From assembly GCF_029869545.1 (NCBI RefSeq), contig NZ_JARWQD010000116.1:62001-126000 (forward strand): 64,000 bases of DNA. Direction: 5' to 3'. The DNA is from Nocardia wallacei (lineage in GTDB: Bacteria; Actinomycetota; Actinomycetes; Mycobacteriales; Mycobacteriaceae). Positions within the stretch are counted from its first letter, which is position 1, and each line of letters starts with the position of its first letter. The notes under the pieces are model-generated. The model was not told the DNA's origin. It worked only from the letters and a program-made list of their open reading frames with translations, and searched no databases. The translations under genes and the position numbers were made by a program. Positions 52,281-60,601 of this stretch are shown piece after piece.

Positions 52281-53719
52281 TGGCACATCTGGGGTCGCGT
52301 CCGGCCGGTGTGCTGATTCTGGCCTCGCTGGTTGCCGCCACCGTGGCGCTCGCCGCCCCCGTTCGCGCCGATCGGCCGCAGGAGCGCGACGTGATCGCGC
52401 AGATGTTCGGATGGAACTGGCGATCGATCGCGCGAGAATGCCAGGAGACGCTGGGCCCGCTCGGGTACGGGGCGGTGCAGACGTCTCCCCCGCAGGAACA
52501 TCCGGTGGTGCCGGAGCTGGGTTTTCCTTGGTGGCAGAGCTACTCCGCGGTGTCCTACTCGCTGGACAGCCGCTGGGGCACCCGGGACGAGTATGCGAGC
52601 ATGGTGCGCAGCTGTCACGACGCCGGGGTGCAGGTCTATGCCGACGCGGTCGTCAACAACATGTCCGGCAAGGAAGGCTGCGGGACCGGCAGCGCGGGCA
52701 CGCGATACTGCCACTTCTCGTATCCGACGGTCCCCTACGACATCGACGACTTCCATCACTGCGGCCCGCCCGACGATGCGAACCTGGACTATGGGAACCG
52801 CTTTCAGGTCCACAACTGCCAGTTCTTCGGAATGGCGGATCTGGCGACCGAGGACGACGCGGTTCGCGACAAGATCGCAAACTATCTCGACGACCTGCTC
52901 TCACTGGGCGTCGACGGGTTCCGTATCGATTCGGCGAAATACGTGCCCCCCGAGGATCTTTCGGCGATCCAGCGACGACTCGACAGACCCGCATACGTCT
53001 ACCAGGAGGTCCCCGGTGGGCCGGGAGCCGTACAGCCGGACGAATACCTGAACACCGGCGACGTCATGGATCTGCACTACGCCGCGAGCCTGAGTTCGAT
53101 CTTCCGGCACGGAAAGCTGGCGCAGCTGGGGGACTTCGGATCGGCGCTCCCCTCGGGCCGGTCCGTGGTGTTCGCGGCCAATCACGACACCGAGCGCACC
53201 GGCGCCACGCTCACCGCCGCCGACGGTGACAGCTACGTCCTGGCCAACGCCTTCATGCTGGCCTGGCCGTACGGCAGGCCGAAGGTATTGAGCGGCTACG
53301 CATTTGCCGCTTATGACCAGCCGCCGCCGTCCGATCCTCGCGGACACGCACTCGACGCGGTCTGCGGCGTCGGGCAGTGGCGGTGCGAACACTCGCGGCC
53401 GGGTATCGCGGGCATGATCGGCTTCCGGGGGCAGGTGGGCGACTCGCCGGTGGTCCGCTGGTCCGACAACGGCGCGAACCTCATTTCCTTCGGGCGCGGC
53501 AGCTCGGGCCACGTAATCCTCAACGGCGAGGCCACCCGCGCACCCGGCGGCGTTTATCGCACATCACTGCCCCCGGGCCGCTACTGCGATGTCATGCACG
53601 GCTTGCTGCGCTCCGGTTCCTGCACCGGCCCCACCTACGAAATCGACAGTGCGGGCGAGTTGCACGCCGACATCGCTCCTCACTCCGGGATCGCCCTGCA
53701 CACGGGCGCGACCGTCTGA
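52280..53719 (+). CDS. Secreted alpha-amylase, GH13
   Basis: 479 residues from ATG 52280, overlapping the previous stop by one base (TGATG). Sec signal (VLILASLVAATVALAAPVRA). Catalytic residues: Asp in GFRIDSAKY (codon 52928), Glu in YVYQEVPGG (codon 53006), Asp in AANHDTERTG (codon 53186). N-terminal DVIAQMFGWNWRSIARECQE and VYADAVVNNMSG fit GH13 subfamilies of actinobacterial and animal type. C-terminal beta domain present, no starch-binding module. It would cut alpha-glucans outside the cell, perhaps the product of the glycosyltransferase. Confidence 0.92.
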   Translation: MAHLGSRPAGVLILASLVAATVALAAPVRADRPQERDVIAQMFGWNWRSIARECQETLGPLGYGAVQTSPPQEHPVVPELGFPWWQSYSAVSYSLDSRWGTRDEYASMVRSCHDAGVQVYADAVVNNMSGKEGCGTGSAGTRYCHFSYPTVPYDIDDFHHCGPPDDANLDYGNRFQVHNCQFFGMADLATEDDAVRDKIANYLDDLLSLGVDGFRIDSAKYVPPEDLSAIQRRLDRPAYVYQEVPGGPGAVQPDEYLNTGDVMDLHYAASLSSIFRHGKLAQLGDFGSALPSGRSVVFAANHDTERTGATLTAADGDSYVLANAFMLAWPYGRPKVLSGYAFAAYDQPPPSDPRGHALDAVCGVGQWRCEHSRPGIAGMIGFRGQVGDSPVVRWSDNGANLISFGRGSSGHVILNGEATRAPGGVYRTSLPPGRYCDVMHGLLRSGSCTGPTYEIDSAGELHADIAPHSGIALHTGATV

Positions 53720-53741
53720 TATCGGTACGTTCCATACGAAT

Positions 53742-53778
53742 GCGGCGGGTACAAACCGCAAGGGCTTGTACCCGCCGC
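53742..53778. terminator. Bidirectional terminator hairpin
   Basis: GCGGCGGGTACAA-N11-TTGTACCCGCCGC, perfect 13-bp stem between the convergent amylase and 53792 genes. Its stem core recurs in the hairpin at 57168. Confidence 0.8.
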
Positions 53779-53791
53779 GCAACCGTGTCGG

Positions 53792-54214
53792 CTACCGACT
53801 CTGCCGACCGCCTCGCCCCTCGTCCTGGTATTGCCCCCGCGGATAATCCTTGCCGTTGCCGATGCTGTTGTCCCCGTTGGTGTATCCGCTGTCGTCGGAG
53901 TAACCGGCCCGGTCCGGCCGCAGTCCCTGTTGTGGCTGTCGGCTGTAGTCTTCCAGGCCCCTGTTGCCGCCGAACGCATTGGCGACCTGGTCGGCTACCT
54001 GAGCGATCAACCGGGCCGTGCCCGCGATCTTCTCCGCGTCGATGTCACCGAACACTTCGGTGATCGGGTCGGAGGACCGAGCGTCGGCGAGTCCGGACAC
54101 CGAACGGCCCGGGGCCGAAGCGGAATCCGCCTGGGCGGGAGCCGCCGTACAGAGCGTGGCCGACACCGCGGCCAGCCCCAGCATGGCGGTGATCATGGAT
54201 TTCTCGAAATGCAT
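53792..54214 (-). CDS. Small secreted protein of unknown function
   Basis: 140 residues from ATG 54214 with GGAGG six bases upstream. Signal peptide (MITAMLGLAAVSATLCTAAPAQA). The mature part has a helical region (ITEVFGDIDAEKIAGTARLI, AQVADQVANAFGG) and a polar Gly/Asn/Asp/Tyr-rich tail. No Cys after the signal. Family not recognised; tail composition resembles the 57227 protein. Confidence 0.7.
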   Translation of the reverse strand: MHFEKSMITAMLGLAAVSATLCTAAPAQADSASAPGRSVSGLADARSSDPITEVFGDIDAEKIAGTARLIAQVADQVANAFGGNRGLEDYSRQPQQGLRPDRAGYSDDSGYTNGDNSIGNGKDYPRGQYQDEGRGGRQSR

Positions 54215-54284
54215 ACCTGTCCTCCAGTAGTGATCGGATTCGGTCTGAAACGGGCCCTGGATCACGGGAAACATGTAGCGCGGC

Positions 54285-56069
54285 CTACAGCAATCTGATC
54301 AGCATCGCCTGAACCGCCGCTCGGAGATATTCGGTGGTCGCACTGTCCAGCAGAAGCGTCCGGCGGCCGCCGTAGAGCAGGCCCGCACCCTCCGACAGGA
54401 TGAGCAACCAGGTGAGACCGCGGCCGGTTCGAGCCCGCTCCTCGAGGACCACCGACGGGTCGCGCGGCACCACCGGTTGCGGTGCCGGGCCGGAGGTTTC
54501 GTCCGGCGGCTCGATCGACGGCGCGGGTATCGCGACCGGCGGAGGGAGGGCGGCCTCGGTCCGGTCGTCGACCGGTGGGTGCGGCCGGGGCATCGCGTCG
54601 TGCGGCTGCGGCGGCGCGGGTGCCGGTCGGACGCGGGCCAGAGCGGCGAACCAGTCGGCGACGAACCGCGCCGGGGTGTGCCCGGCGGCGGACATGACCG
54701 CGACGGCGTAGGCGCCGTGCTGGATGACGGTGTCGCGATACTTCGCCCAGTTGTCGACGGACACCAATTCGGCATTATCACTGACCAGACGACCGATCGC
54801 ATCGAAGACCTGCGTGATGATCTCCCGGGTCTTCGGCGCGGGCGAGCGGGTCGGGGCGGTGGCGAATACCTTGCGGGCCACCAGCGCCAGGCCACCGAGG
54901 GGGTTGTCGGCCGCGGTGGCGGCGATCTCGCACAGGTCCTCGGGGGTGAGGACCGCGCCCAGGATGCCGGTCAGGGTGTTGACGGCGATGGTGGCGATCT
55001 TGAGCAGCGACGGTTGCCCGTCGCGGTCCTCGAGGAGTGCGCGCGGATCGGACTCCTCGGCGAGCCGTTGGCTCAACGACTTTCCCGACAGCATCAGCGT
55101 GCCCGGGGTGTATCCGTGCAGGTCGTGCTGCACGACTCCGGCGGCGGTTTCGTTGACCGTTCTGGTCACGGCCTCCGCGATCGAGGAGAGCGCGGCCAGC
55201 GGGTCGTCGGCCGGTAGCTGGGACTGCCCGGCGATGTTGACCAGCATGTGCAGGATCGGTGCCGTGGTCGGGGCGTCACAGGCGAGATCGCCGGGGACGC
55301 ACAGCGACGCGACACGACCGGTGAGGGAACCGAAATCGTCGGCGAGGTCGCGGACCGGCCCGATACCGCCGCCCGAAACGGTCGCCGGAGCTCCGATCAG
55401 GTCGGCGAGGCCGTCGGCGATCGTCCCCGGTGGCGGGTCCGGCGTGTGCTGCCCCGGAGCGCCGGGGAACAGCGGCGCACCGGGGATGCGGGTGGGATCG
55501 CCCAGCAGAGCGACGGCCGCGACCCGGTCGGCGGGTATCGACGACCGCCCACTGCCGATGTCACGGGCGAAAAGCGAAACGATATGGGCGCCTTGCGAAT
55601 ACCCCGTCATCGCCAATCGGGTGCCGGGGCAGCGATCGGCAACGGACTCGGCCATCGTCCGCAGCCGCTCGAGACCGCCGAGGACCGACTGCATGTAGGA
55701 GACGTTCCCGCCCGGAACGGCGCCGCCGAAGCCCGCGTCGTAGGGAACGTAGGCCCGTTCGATCCGATTCGGCTCGGCGGCGAGCATCGGGGCGAAGACG
55801 TTGGCGAGCATGCCGCTGTCGGTGGTGGGAGACGCGTCCGGCGACGACTGTCCCGTGCCCTGCACGCCGAGGGCGTACAGGGCCGGGCAGCGGCCGGGAT
55901 GCGCGGCGGCTCCGGGTTCGGCGTGCACCGGTGCGGCACACACGCCCGAGATGGCCACCCCGCCTCCCGCGATGAGAATTCCGATCAGCCGAACGGCTGC
56001 TCCATGAAACAGGATTCGACGCAATGTCCCCGCCTTCATGCGATGCTGAGTTCCGGTCGCCTCTGTCAT
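54285..56069 (-). CDS. Cutinase-family esterase with long C-terminal extension
   Basis: 594 residues; ATG 56039 is an alternative start. Signal region IGILIAGGGVAISGVCAAPV. Cutinase domain (residues about 60-270): CPALYALGVQGTGQ, the nucleophile motif LAMTGYSQGAHIVSLFA, CVPGDLACDAP (Asp) and HMLVNIAGQ (His region). Then about 220 residues of helical extension and a Pro-rich stretch, ending in a hydrophobic segment (LTWLLILSEGAGLLYGG). Typical large cutinase-like proteins of Nocardia and Mycobacterium act on lipid esters in the envelope. Followed 30 nt upstream in the same direction by the M14 peptidase. Confidence 0.88.
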   Translation of the reverse strand: MTEATGTQHRMKAGTLRRILFHGAAVRLIGILIAGGGVAISGVCAAPVHAEPGAAAHPGRCPALYALGVQGTGQSSPDASPTTDSGMLANVFAPMLAAEPNRIERAYVPYDAGFGGAVPGGNVSYMQSVLGGLERLRTMAESVADRCPGTRLAMTGYSQGAHIVSLFARDIGSGRSSIPADRVAAVALLGDPTRIPGAPLFPGAPGQHTPDPPPGTIADGLADLIGAPATVSGGGIGPVRDLADDFGSLTGRVASLCVPGDLACDAPTTAPILHMLVNIAGQSQLPADDPLAALSSIAEAVTRTVNETAAGVVQHDLHGYTPGTLMLSGKSLSQRLAEESDPRALLEDRDGQPSLLKIATIAVNTLTGILGAVLTPEDLCEIAATAADNPLGGLALVARKVFATAPTRSPAPKTREIITQVFDAIGRLVSDNAELVSVDNWAKYRDTVIQHGAYAVAVMSAAGHTPARFVADWFAALARVRPAPAPPQPHDAMPRPHPPVDDRTEAALPPPVAIPAPSIEPPDETSGPAPQPVVPRDPSVVLEERARTGRGLTWLLILSEGAGLLYGGRRTLLLDSATTEYLRAAVQAMLIRLL

Positions 56070-56099
56070 CGGCCCGCTGGTGCGTGCGGGCGAGGGACG

Positions 56100-57116
56100 C
56101 TATAGCTCGGCGAGCAGGGCGTTGGTTCCGTCCAGGGCTTCATCGATGGACGGTCGAATCTGGTCCGGCGGGAGTTCGAAGCCGTACCTCCCGGTGTCGC
56201 GCAATTCGACGGTGAGAGCAGGAATTCCCTTGGTGCCGTACAACCAATCCGGAAGACCGCCGCCCACCGGATACAGGACCTCGGGCGCCGATCCGCTCCG
56301 GAAGCGCGTGCCGTGCGATCTGCTCATCGCATCCGCCACCAGGTCGGCGACCGCCGCGAGTTGCTCCCGATCAGGTGCGGGAACGGAGCTTCGGCCCTCC
56401 GGATAGGCGACAACCTGATGGAAGGAGTGAAAGTCGATGGCCGCACCGATATTCCGGGGCCCGATGAAACCGCGGAGGGCACGGGTTTCCGGTTCCGAGA
56501 ATGCCGACGGACCGGCGTAGTTCTCGTCGCAGGGGTCGTCGCTGGCTCCGGCCTCGCTCCAGTTGTAATCGAAGTTGCGATTCAGGTCGACCCCCCGGCA
56601 CGGGCCCGAACGATTCGGGCCACTGCGATTCTTGCGCCACATCCGGTGATCGGGATCGGTCGGGTCGTCCGGGGTGAACGTGTACTCGTAGCCGTCCGGA
56701 TTCACCAGCGGCACAATGTCGATCGGGTGGGTATCGATCAAGCGCTTGATAGCGGGGTCGGTCGAATATCCGTCGGCGTACCGGTTCGCCAGCCCCATGC
56801 ACACCGCCACCGAGATCCATTCCCTGGCGTGCTGGCCGCAGGTGATCAGCAGCCGCGGCGCGCCACCACCGAGTTCCCCGATCGTGAGTGCGGGAATGTC
56901 GCGCCCCTGCACGCTGCGGCCGATCGATCCGAGATGCATCAGGCCAGGATTCCGGGCGACGACGGTCGCCAGCCGGGCGACGGTCTCGGCGTAGGGGTGA
57001 TAGGCGTCATCGTACGAATCGGCAGCGGCCGCGCCGACTCCCGCGGTCGAACTCAAAGCCGCACAGGTCGATACGGTGACCACGCAGCGGGTGAAGCGGC
57101 CAACGAATTTGGGCAT
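56100..57116 (-). CDS. Secreted zinc carboxypeptidase, M14 family
   Basis: 338 residues from ATG 57116; a longer frame to 57215 has no site. Signal CVVTVSTCAALSSTAGVGAA. Zinc ligands: HAREW (H, E) and His in IDFHSFHQVV; substrate Arg/Asn in RGVDLNRNFDYNW; general base Glu in ALTVELRDTGRYGFELP. All M14A hallmarks are intact, so it should be active and cleave C-terminal residues outside the cell. No propeptide of the usual length is visible. Gene start is 111 nt from a terminator of the preceding secreted-protein gene. Confidence 0.92.
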   Translation of the reverse strand: MPKFVGRFTRCVVTVSTCAALSSTAGVGAAAADSYDDAYHPYAETVARLATVVARNPGLMHLGSIGRSVQGRDIPALTIGELGGGAPRLLITCGQHAREWISVAVCMGLANRYADGYSTDPAIKRLIDTHPIDIVPLVNPDGYEYTFTPDDPTDPDHRMWRKNRSGPNRSGPCRGVDLNRNFDYNWSEAGASDDPCDENYAGPSAFSEPETRALRGFIGPRNIGAAIDFHSFHQVVAYPEGRSSVPAPDREQLAAVADLVADAMSRSHGTRFRSGSAPEVLYPVGGGLPDWLYGTKGIPALTVELRDTGRYGFELPPDQIRPSIDEALDGTNALLAEL

Positions 57117-57167
57117 CGAATCCACTTTCCAGCCGTCCCGGACAAGGAGTTGCGCAGAATGACAACG

Positions 57168-57210
57168 GCGGCGGGTACAGCTTCCGGACAAGGACCGCTG
57201 TACCCGCCGC
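57168..57210 (-). terminator. Terminator hairpin of the 57227 gene
   Basis: GCGGCGGGTACAGC-N15-GCTGTACCCGCCGC, perfect 14-bp stem, starting 17 nt after the minus-strand stop. It shares GCGGCGGGTACA with the hairpin at 53742. Confidence 0.8.
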
Positions 57211-57226
57211 GACATCCCGGGCCGGT

Positions 57227-57841
57227 TTACCCGGAGCTGTTCCTGGAGTTCTGGATATCCTTGGAGTAGGAGGCCCCGGGTTCCTCCTCCACCGGATCGT
57301 CCTCGTCCTGAATCTGTTTCGCGTCCGACTGAGACCTACAAATGTAGGTGGAGCGTGCGGCGTCCTGCGCGTAGCAGTGAACGTCCTTGTACTGCTGGTT
57401 ACTGTCATCGACATAGCTCTGGTTCCCGGATCGCGACTGCCCGCCGCCGATACCACAGGCATCTCGGGACCGCGAGGCGTCCCGGGAACCGTTGACGCCG
57501 CAGACGTCTCGGCTGTTCTGGGTGTCGCGGTAATAGACGTCCCCGTCGTCGTCCGGACGCTGGAAGCGGGTGGTCGCGCCGCCGCTGCCGCTGTCACCGG
57601 ATCCACCGAGAAGCGACTCGAGGAGGCCGGTGTCTTCGGCGCCGTCGACGACCTGAGCCAGATACTGCCCTTGCTGCTTCGACTCGCCCTTCGAGGACGA
57701 TGCCGAATTCTGCTGCACGGAAGTCAGGCCGACTGCACCTGCGCGCACGCCTTCGGCGCTCGCTGTACCTGCCATCGCAATAGCGGCCGACAGCGCGGCG
57801 ATGCCGACGCCGACGGCGAGAAGTGATCGTGAGATTTGCAC
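57227..57841 (-). CDS. Secreted Ser/Asp/Gln-rich protein
   Basis: 204 residues from GTG 57841 with GGAGGAAAA immediately upstream, which decides the start. Signal LLAVGVGIAALSAAIAMAGT ending ASA. The mature part is polar and of low complexity (RDTQNSRDVCGVNGSRDASR) with four Cys (RDVCGV, RDACGI, VHCYAQ, YICRSQ). RD(A/V)CG is repeated. Function unknown. A 30-residue hydrophobic peptide gene lies 45 nt upstream on the same strand and may be co-transcribed. Confidence 0.7.
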   Translation of the reverse strand: MQISRSLLAVGVGIAALSAAIAMAGTASAEGVRAGAVGLTSVQQNSASSSKGESKQQGQYLAQVVDGAEDTGLLESLLGGSGDSGSGGATTRFQRPDDDGDVYYRDTQNSRDVCGVNGSRDASRSRDACGIGGGQSRSGNQSYVDDSNQQYKDVHCYAQDAARSTYICRSQSDAKQIQDEDDPVEEEPGASYSKDIQNSRNSSG

Positions 57842-57885
57842 TTTTCCTCCGGATCGGTGGGCCGTGAACGTTTCGTCGCGCCGAA

Positions 57886-57978
57886 TCAGAGCAGCACGCC
57901 GACCAGGTCGGGAACAACGTTCAGTACGTCGACGAGCAGGCCGACGACGCCGTTGACGAGAGTGGAGACGAGACCCAT
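57886..57978 (-). CDS. 30-residue hydrophobic peptide
   Basis: ATG 57978 preceded by AAAGGA with 8-nt spacing. The product MGLVSTLVNGVVGLLVDVLN continues VVPDLVGVLL. It is almost entirely Leu/Val/Gly with Asp and Asn at regular spacing, as in an amphipathic membrane helix. No signal peptidase site. Similar in pattern to the peptide at 58374. Could be a membrane-active, toxin-like or secreted surfactant-like peptide. Confidence 0.6.
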   Translation of the reverse strand: MGLVSTLVNGVVGLLVDVLNVVPDLVGVLL

Positions 57979-58190
57979 GATGAATTCCTTTCGGTGGTTT
58001 GTTGTGCAGTCGATTGACCAATTCACTCAGGGCTGCGTCGCGACGTTTCCGAGAAGCGAAGCGAGGCAGGCGCCTTCATCAGTGAGTCGGCGGCCGCGGT
58101 CCGTCCGACGTCGACGCAGAGCGTGACACATCCAGAACAAAACGAGCGTCATTTGAGTATTCGAAGCAACGCGTGTCACCGGATTGGGTT

Positions 58191-58207
58191 TGCGGCAACA
58201 TAATTCG
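58191..58207. repeat. 17-bp repeat TGCGGCAACATAATTCG, copy 2
   Basis: Identical to 46456-46472. It lies between the divergent 57978 and 58374 peptide genes. Confidence 0.6.
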
Positions 58208-58373
58208 ACCGTGCCAGCGAACGTGTCACAGTAGAAGCTCTGAGACAGCAACGAAATTGGGCCGTGACCTTATGATTTGTGTTGCACCCCTTGGATTGCT
58301 ACGGTCGCCAGCTAGTATTTCGCGCTCGCTCGAGCGATAAGAACCCCTCTGCGGATCACAACAGGAGCAACCA

Positions 58374-58463
58374 ATGTTGAGTGGTGTCTTCGGCGTGGTA
58401 CACGGCCTGCTGGCGGTAGTGGAGAACCTCCTCCAGGTTCTCACCTTCGGCCTTCTCGGCTGA
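58374..58463 (+). CDS. 29-residue hydrophobic peptide
   Basis: ATG 58374 preceded by AGGAG with 7-nt spacing. The product begins MLSGVFGVVHGLLAVVENLL and ends QVLTFGLLG. Net charge about -1, amphipathic. Divergent from and similar to the 57886-57978 peptide. No other frame explains this stretch. Confidence 0.6.
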   Translation: MLSGVFGVVHGLLAVVENLLQVLTFGLLG

Positions 58464-58544
58464 CACGGCGCAGCGGCTACCTGCCGGATTTGCGAACCAA
58501 TAGCCTTTACCTCGCGATGAAACTCGTCGGTTTCGCTCCGGATA

Positions 58545-59492
58545 TCAATTCTCCTCGTAGACGACGTGGTAGCGGCGGGTGTAACGGTTGAGGGCGGCGG
58601 GGTCGAATCGGCCGCCCGCGCTGACCTCGGCGCGGTGCTCGATGATGGCCTCCACGACGCATTCCCAACCGCCGGGCGAGGAGATCTGGAGGACACGGGG
58701 TGGCGGAGTCGAGCCGGGGCGCAGCGCATGCGGAACACCGTGCGGCAGCAGGACGAACCGGCCCGGTGCGGCGGTGTGGATCCGGTCGTCGAACTCCACC
58801 TCGAGCACGCCGTCGAGAACGTAGATGCATTCGTCGGCGACGTGGTGGGTGTGGCGCGGAACCGGCTGGGCGAGAGTGACTTCCAGCGCCGAGAACAAGC
58901 CGTCGGTATCGCCGGTGCGCGCCTTCACGCTGAACGCGGGCGGCACGGGAATCCGGCCGGGCCGCGCCTGGCCCTTACCGAGCAGGTAGAAGCGGTCCCG
59001 GTCGCCCCATTCGCCCGGGTCGCCGACGCCGAGGTGGTACCGCATGCCGTGCGGCTTGCCGAGCTCGTTCGCCTTGTCCCAGTTGCGATCTCCGGTCCAG
59101 TCGCCGCTCTGTCGCGCTTCGGCGACATCCTCGAGGTAGCGCTCCCAGCCGCCGGGAGCCGACAGCTGTAGCGCGTGGACCGTCGAACCCTCGCCGCCGA
59201 GATTGCGCATCGCGTGGGTGATGCCCCGCGGTACCAGGAAACACGTTCCGGCCGTGGCCTCGTGGGTCACGCCGCCGTAGTCCAGGCCGAGCACACCGTC
59301 GATGACGTAGACGAACTCGTCGAACGTGTCGTGCACGTGGGGCGGGATGTTGCCGTCGCCGCGGTTCTCCATCAGCGTGAACCGGCCCTGCGTGTCGTCG
59401 ACGCCCGCCTTGACGCTCGTCCACGGCGGCAGCGGGACTCGGGTAGGGCGGGAAGCACCCGCATCCAGCAGGAAGAAGCGATCTTTGGACAT
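58545..59492 (-). CDS. Bicupin protein (possible dioxygenase or isomerase)
   Basis: 315 residues from ATG 59492 with AAAGGG six bases upstream. Two cupin_2-like domains: first PPHVHDTFDEFVYVIDGVLG with PRGITHAMRN, second VPRHTHHVADECIYVLDGVL with PHGVPHALRP. Each shows H-x-H...E...H metal ligands. The protein resembles quercetinase-type or polyketide bicupins. Divergent from a TetR gene, with two palindromic sites between, so it is probably repressed until a ligand appears. Confidence 0.85.
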   Translation of the reverse strand: MSKDRFFLLDAGASRPTRVPLPPWTSVKAGVDDTQGRFTLMENRGDGNIPPHVHDTFDEFVYVIDGVLGLDYGGVTHEATAGTCFLVPRGITHAMRNLGGEGSTVHALQLSAPGGWERYLEDVAEARQSGDWTGDRNWDKANELGKPHGMRYHLGVGDPGEWGDRDRFYLLGKGQARPGRIPVPPAFSVKARTGDTDGLFSALEVTLAQPVPRHTHHVADECIYVLDGVLEVEFDDRIHTAAPGRFVLLPHGVPHALRPGSTPPPRVLQISSPGGWECVVEAIIEHRAEVSAGGRFDPAALNRYTRRYHVVYEEN

Positions 59493-59509
59493 TGCGCACC
59501 CTTTCATAT

Positions 59510-59526
59510 CCGGATTCGGATTCCGG
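59510..59526. promoter_or_regulatory. Operator-like sequence near the bicupin start
   Basis: CCGGATTCGGATTCCGG, CCGGA/TCCGG arms with ATTC repeats related to the palindrome at 59625. It is 18 nt upstream of the bicupin ATG. Confidence 0.5.
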
Positions 59527-59624
59527 TTCCGAAAGTGTGGCACCGTCTTGCCTGGGCTGTCAACGGGATCCGAGCCCGCCGGAAGTGGCCGTGATCACGC
59601 ATCGGGCTCGAGGTACCGTGCACC

Positions 59625-59643
59625 ATCGGAATCCGATTCCGAT
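59625..59643. promoter_or_regulatory. TetR operator palindrome
   Basis: ATCGGAAT-CCG-ATTCCGAT, perfect 8-bp arms, 13 nt upstream of the tetR start at 59657; probable autoregulatory site. Confidence 0.7.
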
Positions 59644-59656
59644 CAGCAAGGACCCC

Positions 59657-60244
59657 ATGACGACTCCGCCGCGCCGCCTTCGCGCCGATGCCGGGCGCAA
59701 CCGCGCCCGCGTGCTGGATGCCGCCGTCGGGCTGTTCGCCGACCGCGGGGACGAGGTCCAGATGGCCGAGGTTGCCCGCGCGGCGGGCGTGGGCGTCGGC
59801 ACGGTCTACCGCCACTTCCCCACCCGCCAGGCGCTCATCGAGGCGGTCGCCGAACGCCGCTTCCTCGAGATTCTCGAGTTCGCGCGCACCAAATGCGCCG
59901 AGGCCGCCACCGGCCGCGAGGCCGTGCGATACCTGCTGCTGCAGGTCGGCCGGGTGCACGAGGAGGGGCGCACGCTGTCGAACTTGATCGAGTCGGCCCT
60001 CGGCGACACCGCACCCCGCGGCCGAATCAAGAACGATCTCCGGGACCTGGGGACCGGGCTCGTCGATCAGGGCAAGGCCGACGGATCCCTGCGATCCGAT
60101 GTCACCTTCGATGACCTGTACATGGTCGTCGGCGCCCTCGCCACCGTCGCACGCGCGAACCTGGGCGACTGGCACCGATTCGTCGACATCGTTCTCGCCG
60201 GGCTGGGCCCCGAGAATGACCGGGCGGGATCATCGGACCGCTAA
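59657..60244 (+). CDS. TetR-family regulator of the bicupin gene
   Basis: 195 residues from ATG 59657. HTH: NRARVLDAAVGLFADRGDEV, QMAEVARAAGVGVGTVYRHF, PTRQALIEAVAERR. The C-terminal domain resembles TetR_C of the type with LGTGLVDQGKADGSLRSDVT. Divergent from the bicupin; palindromes at 59510 and 59625 are likely its sites. The 3' end overlaps the convergent DoxX-like gene by 15 nt. Confidence 0.9.
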   Translation: MTTPPRRLRADAGRNRARVLDAAVGLFADRGDEVQMAEVARAAGVGVGTVYRHFPTRQALIEAVAERRFLEILEFARTKCAEAATGREAVRYLLLQVGRVHEEGRTLSNLIESALGDTAPRGRIKNDLRDLGTGLVDQGKADGSLRSDVTFDDLYMVVGALATVARANLGDWHRFVDIVLAGLGPENDRAGSSDR

Positions 60245-60598
60245 GGCGACATACGCGGCCCAGGCGACGTACCCGGCGTTGACGACGACTCCCGCGACCG
60301 TCGCCGACAGGCTCGTTCGGTCCGCGGTCCGCCGGGGCGCGGCGCGTAGCCGCAGTACCCAGACCAGCAGGTAGACAGACAGCAATGCGGTGACCGGCCA
60401 TCCGGCGGCGGCGCGTGTGGCCGGTAGCGCGACCGTGCCCCCGAGTACCATCTCGAGGATCCCCGACCCGGCCACCAGCAGGTCGGGTCGCGGTAGGCGA
60501 TCCGGGACCAGCGAGCGGAAATACGCGGGGAACACGAAATGGGAGATACCGGCCGCGATGAGGAACAGGCCGAGGACGACGGCGGCGATAGTGTGCAT
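60230..60598 (-). CDS. DoxX-like membrane protein
   Basis: 122 residues. Four hydrophobic segments: TIAAVVLGLFLIAAGISHFV, LVAGSGILEMVLGGTVAL, VTALLSVYLLVWVLRL, and AGVVVNAGYVAWAAYVALAV. The GISHF, GSGILEM and LRAAP patterns fit the DoxX superfamily. Divergent from the AraC-type gene at 60602 with only 3 nt between starts. Confidence 0.75.
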   Translation of the reverse strand: MHTIAAVVLGLFLIAAGISHFVFPAYFRSLVPDRLPRPDLLVAGSGILEMVLGGTVALPATRAAAGWPVTALLSVYLLVWVLRLRAAPRRTADRTSLSATVAGVVVNAGYVAWAAYVALAVR

Positions 60599-60601
60599 AG
60601 C

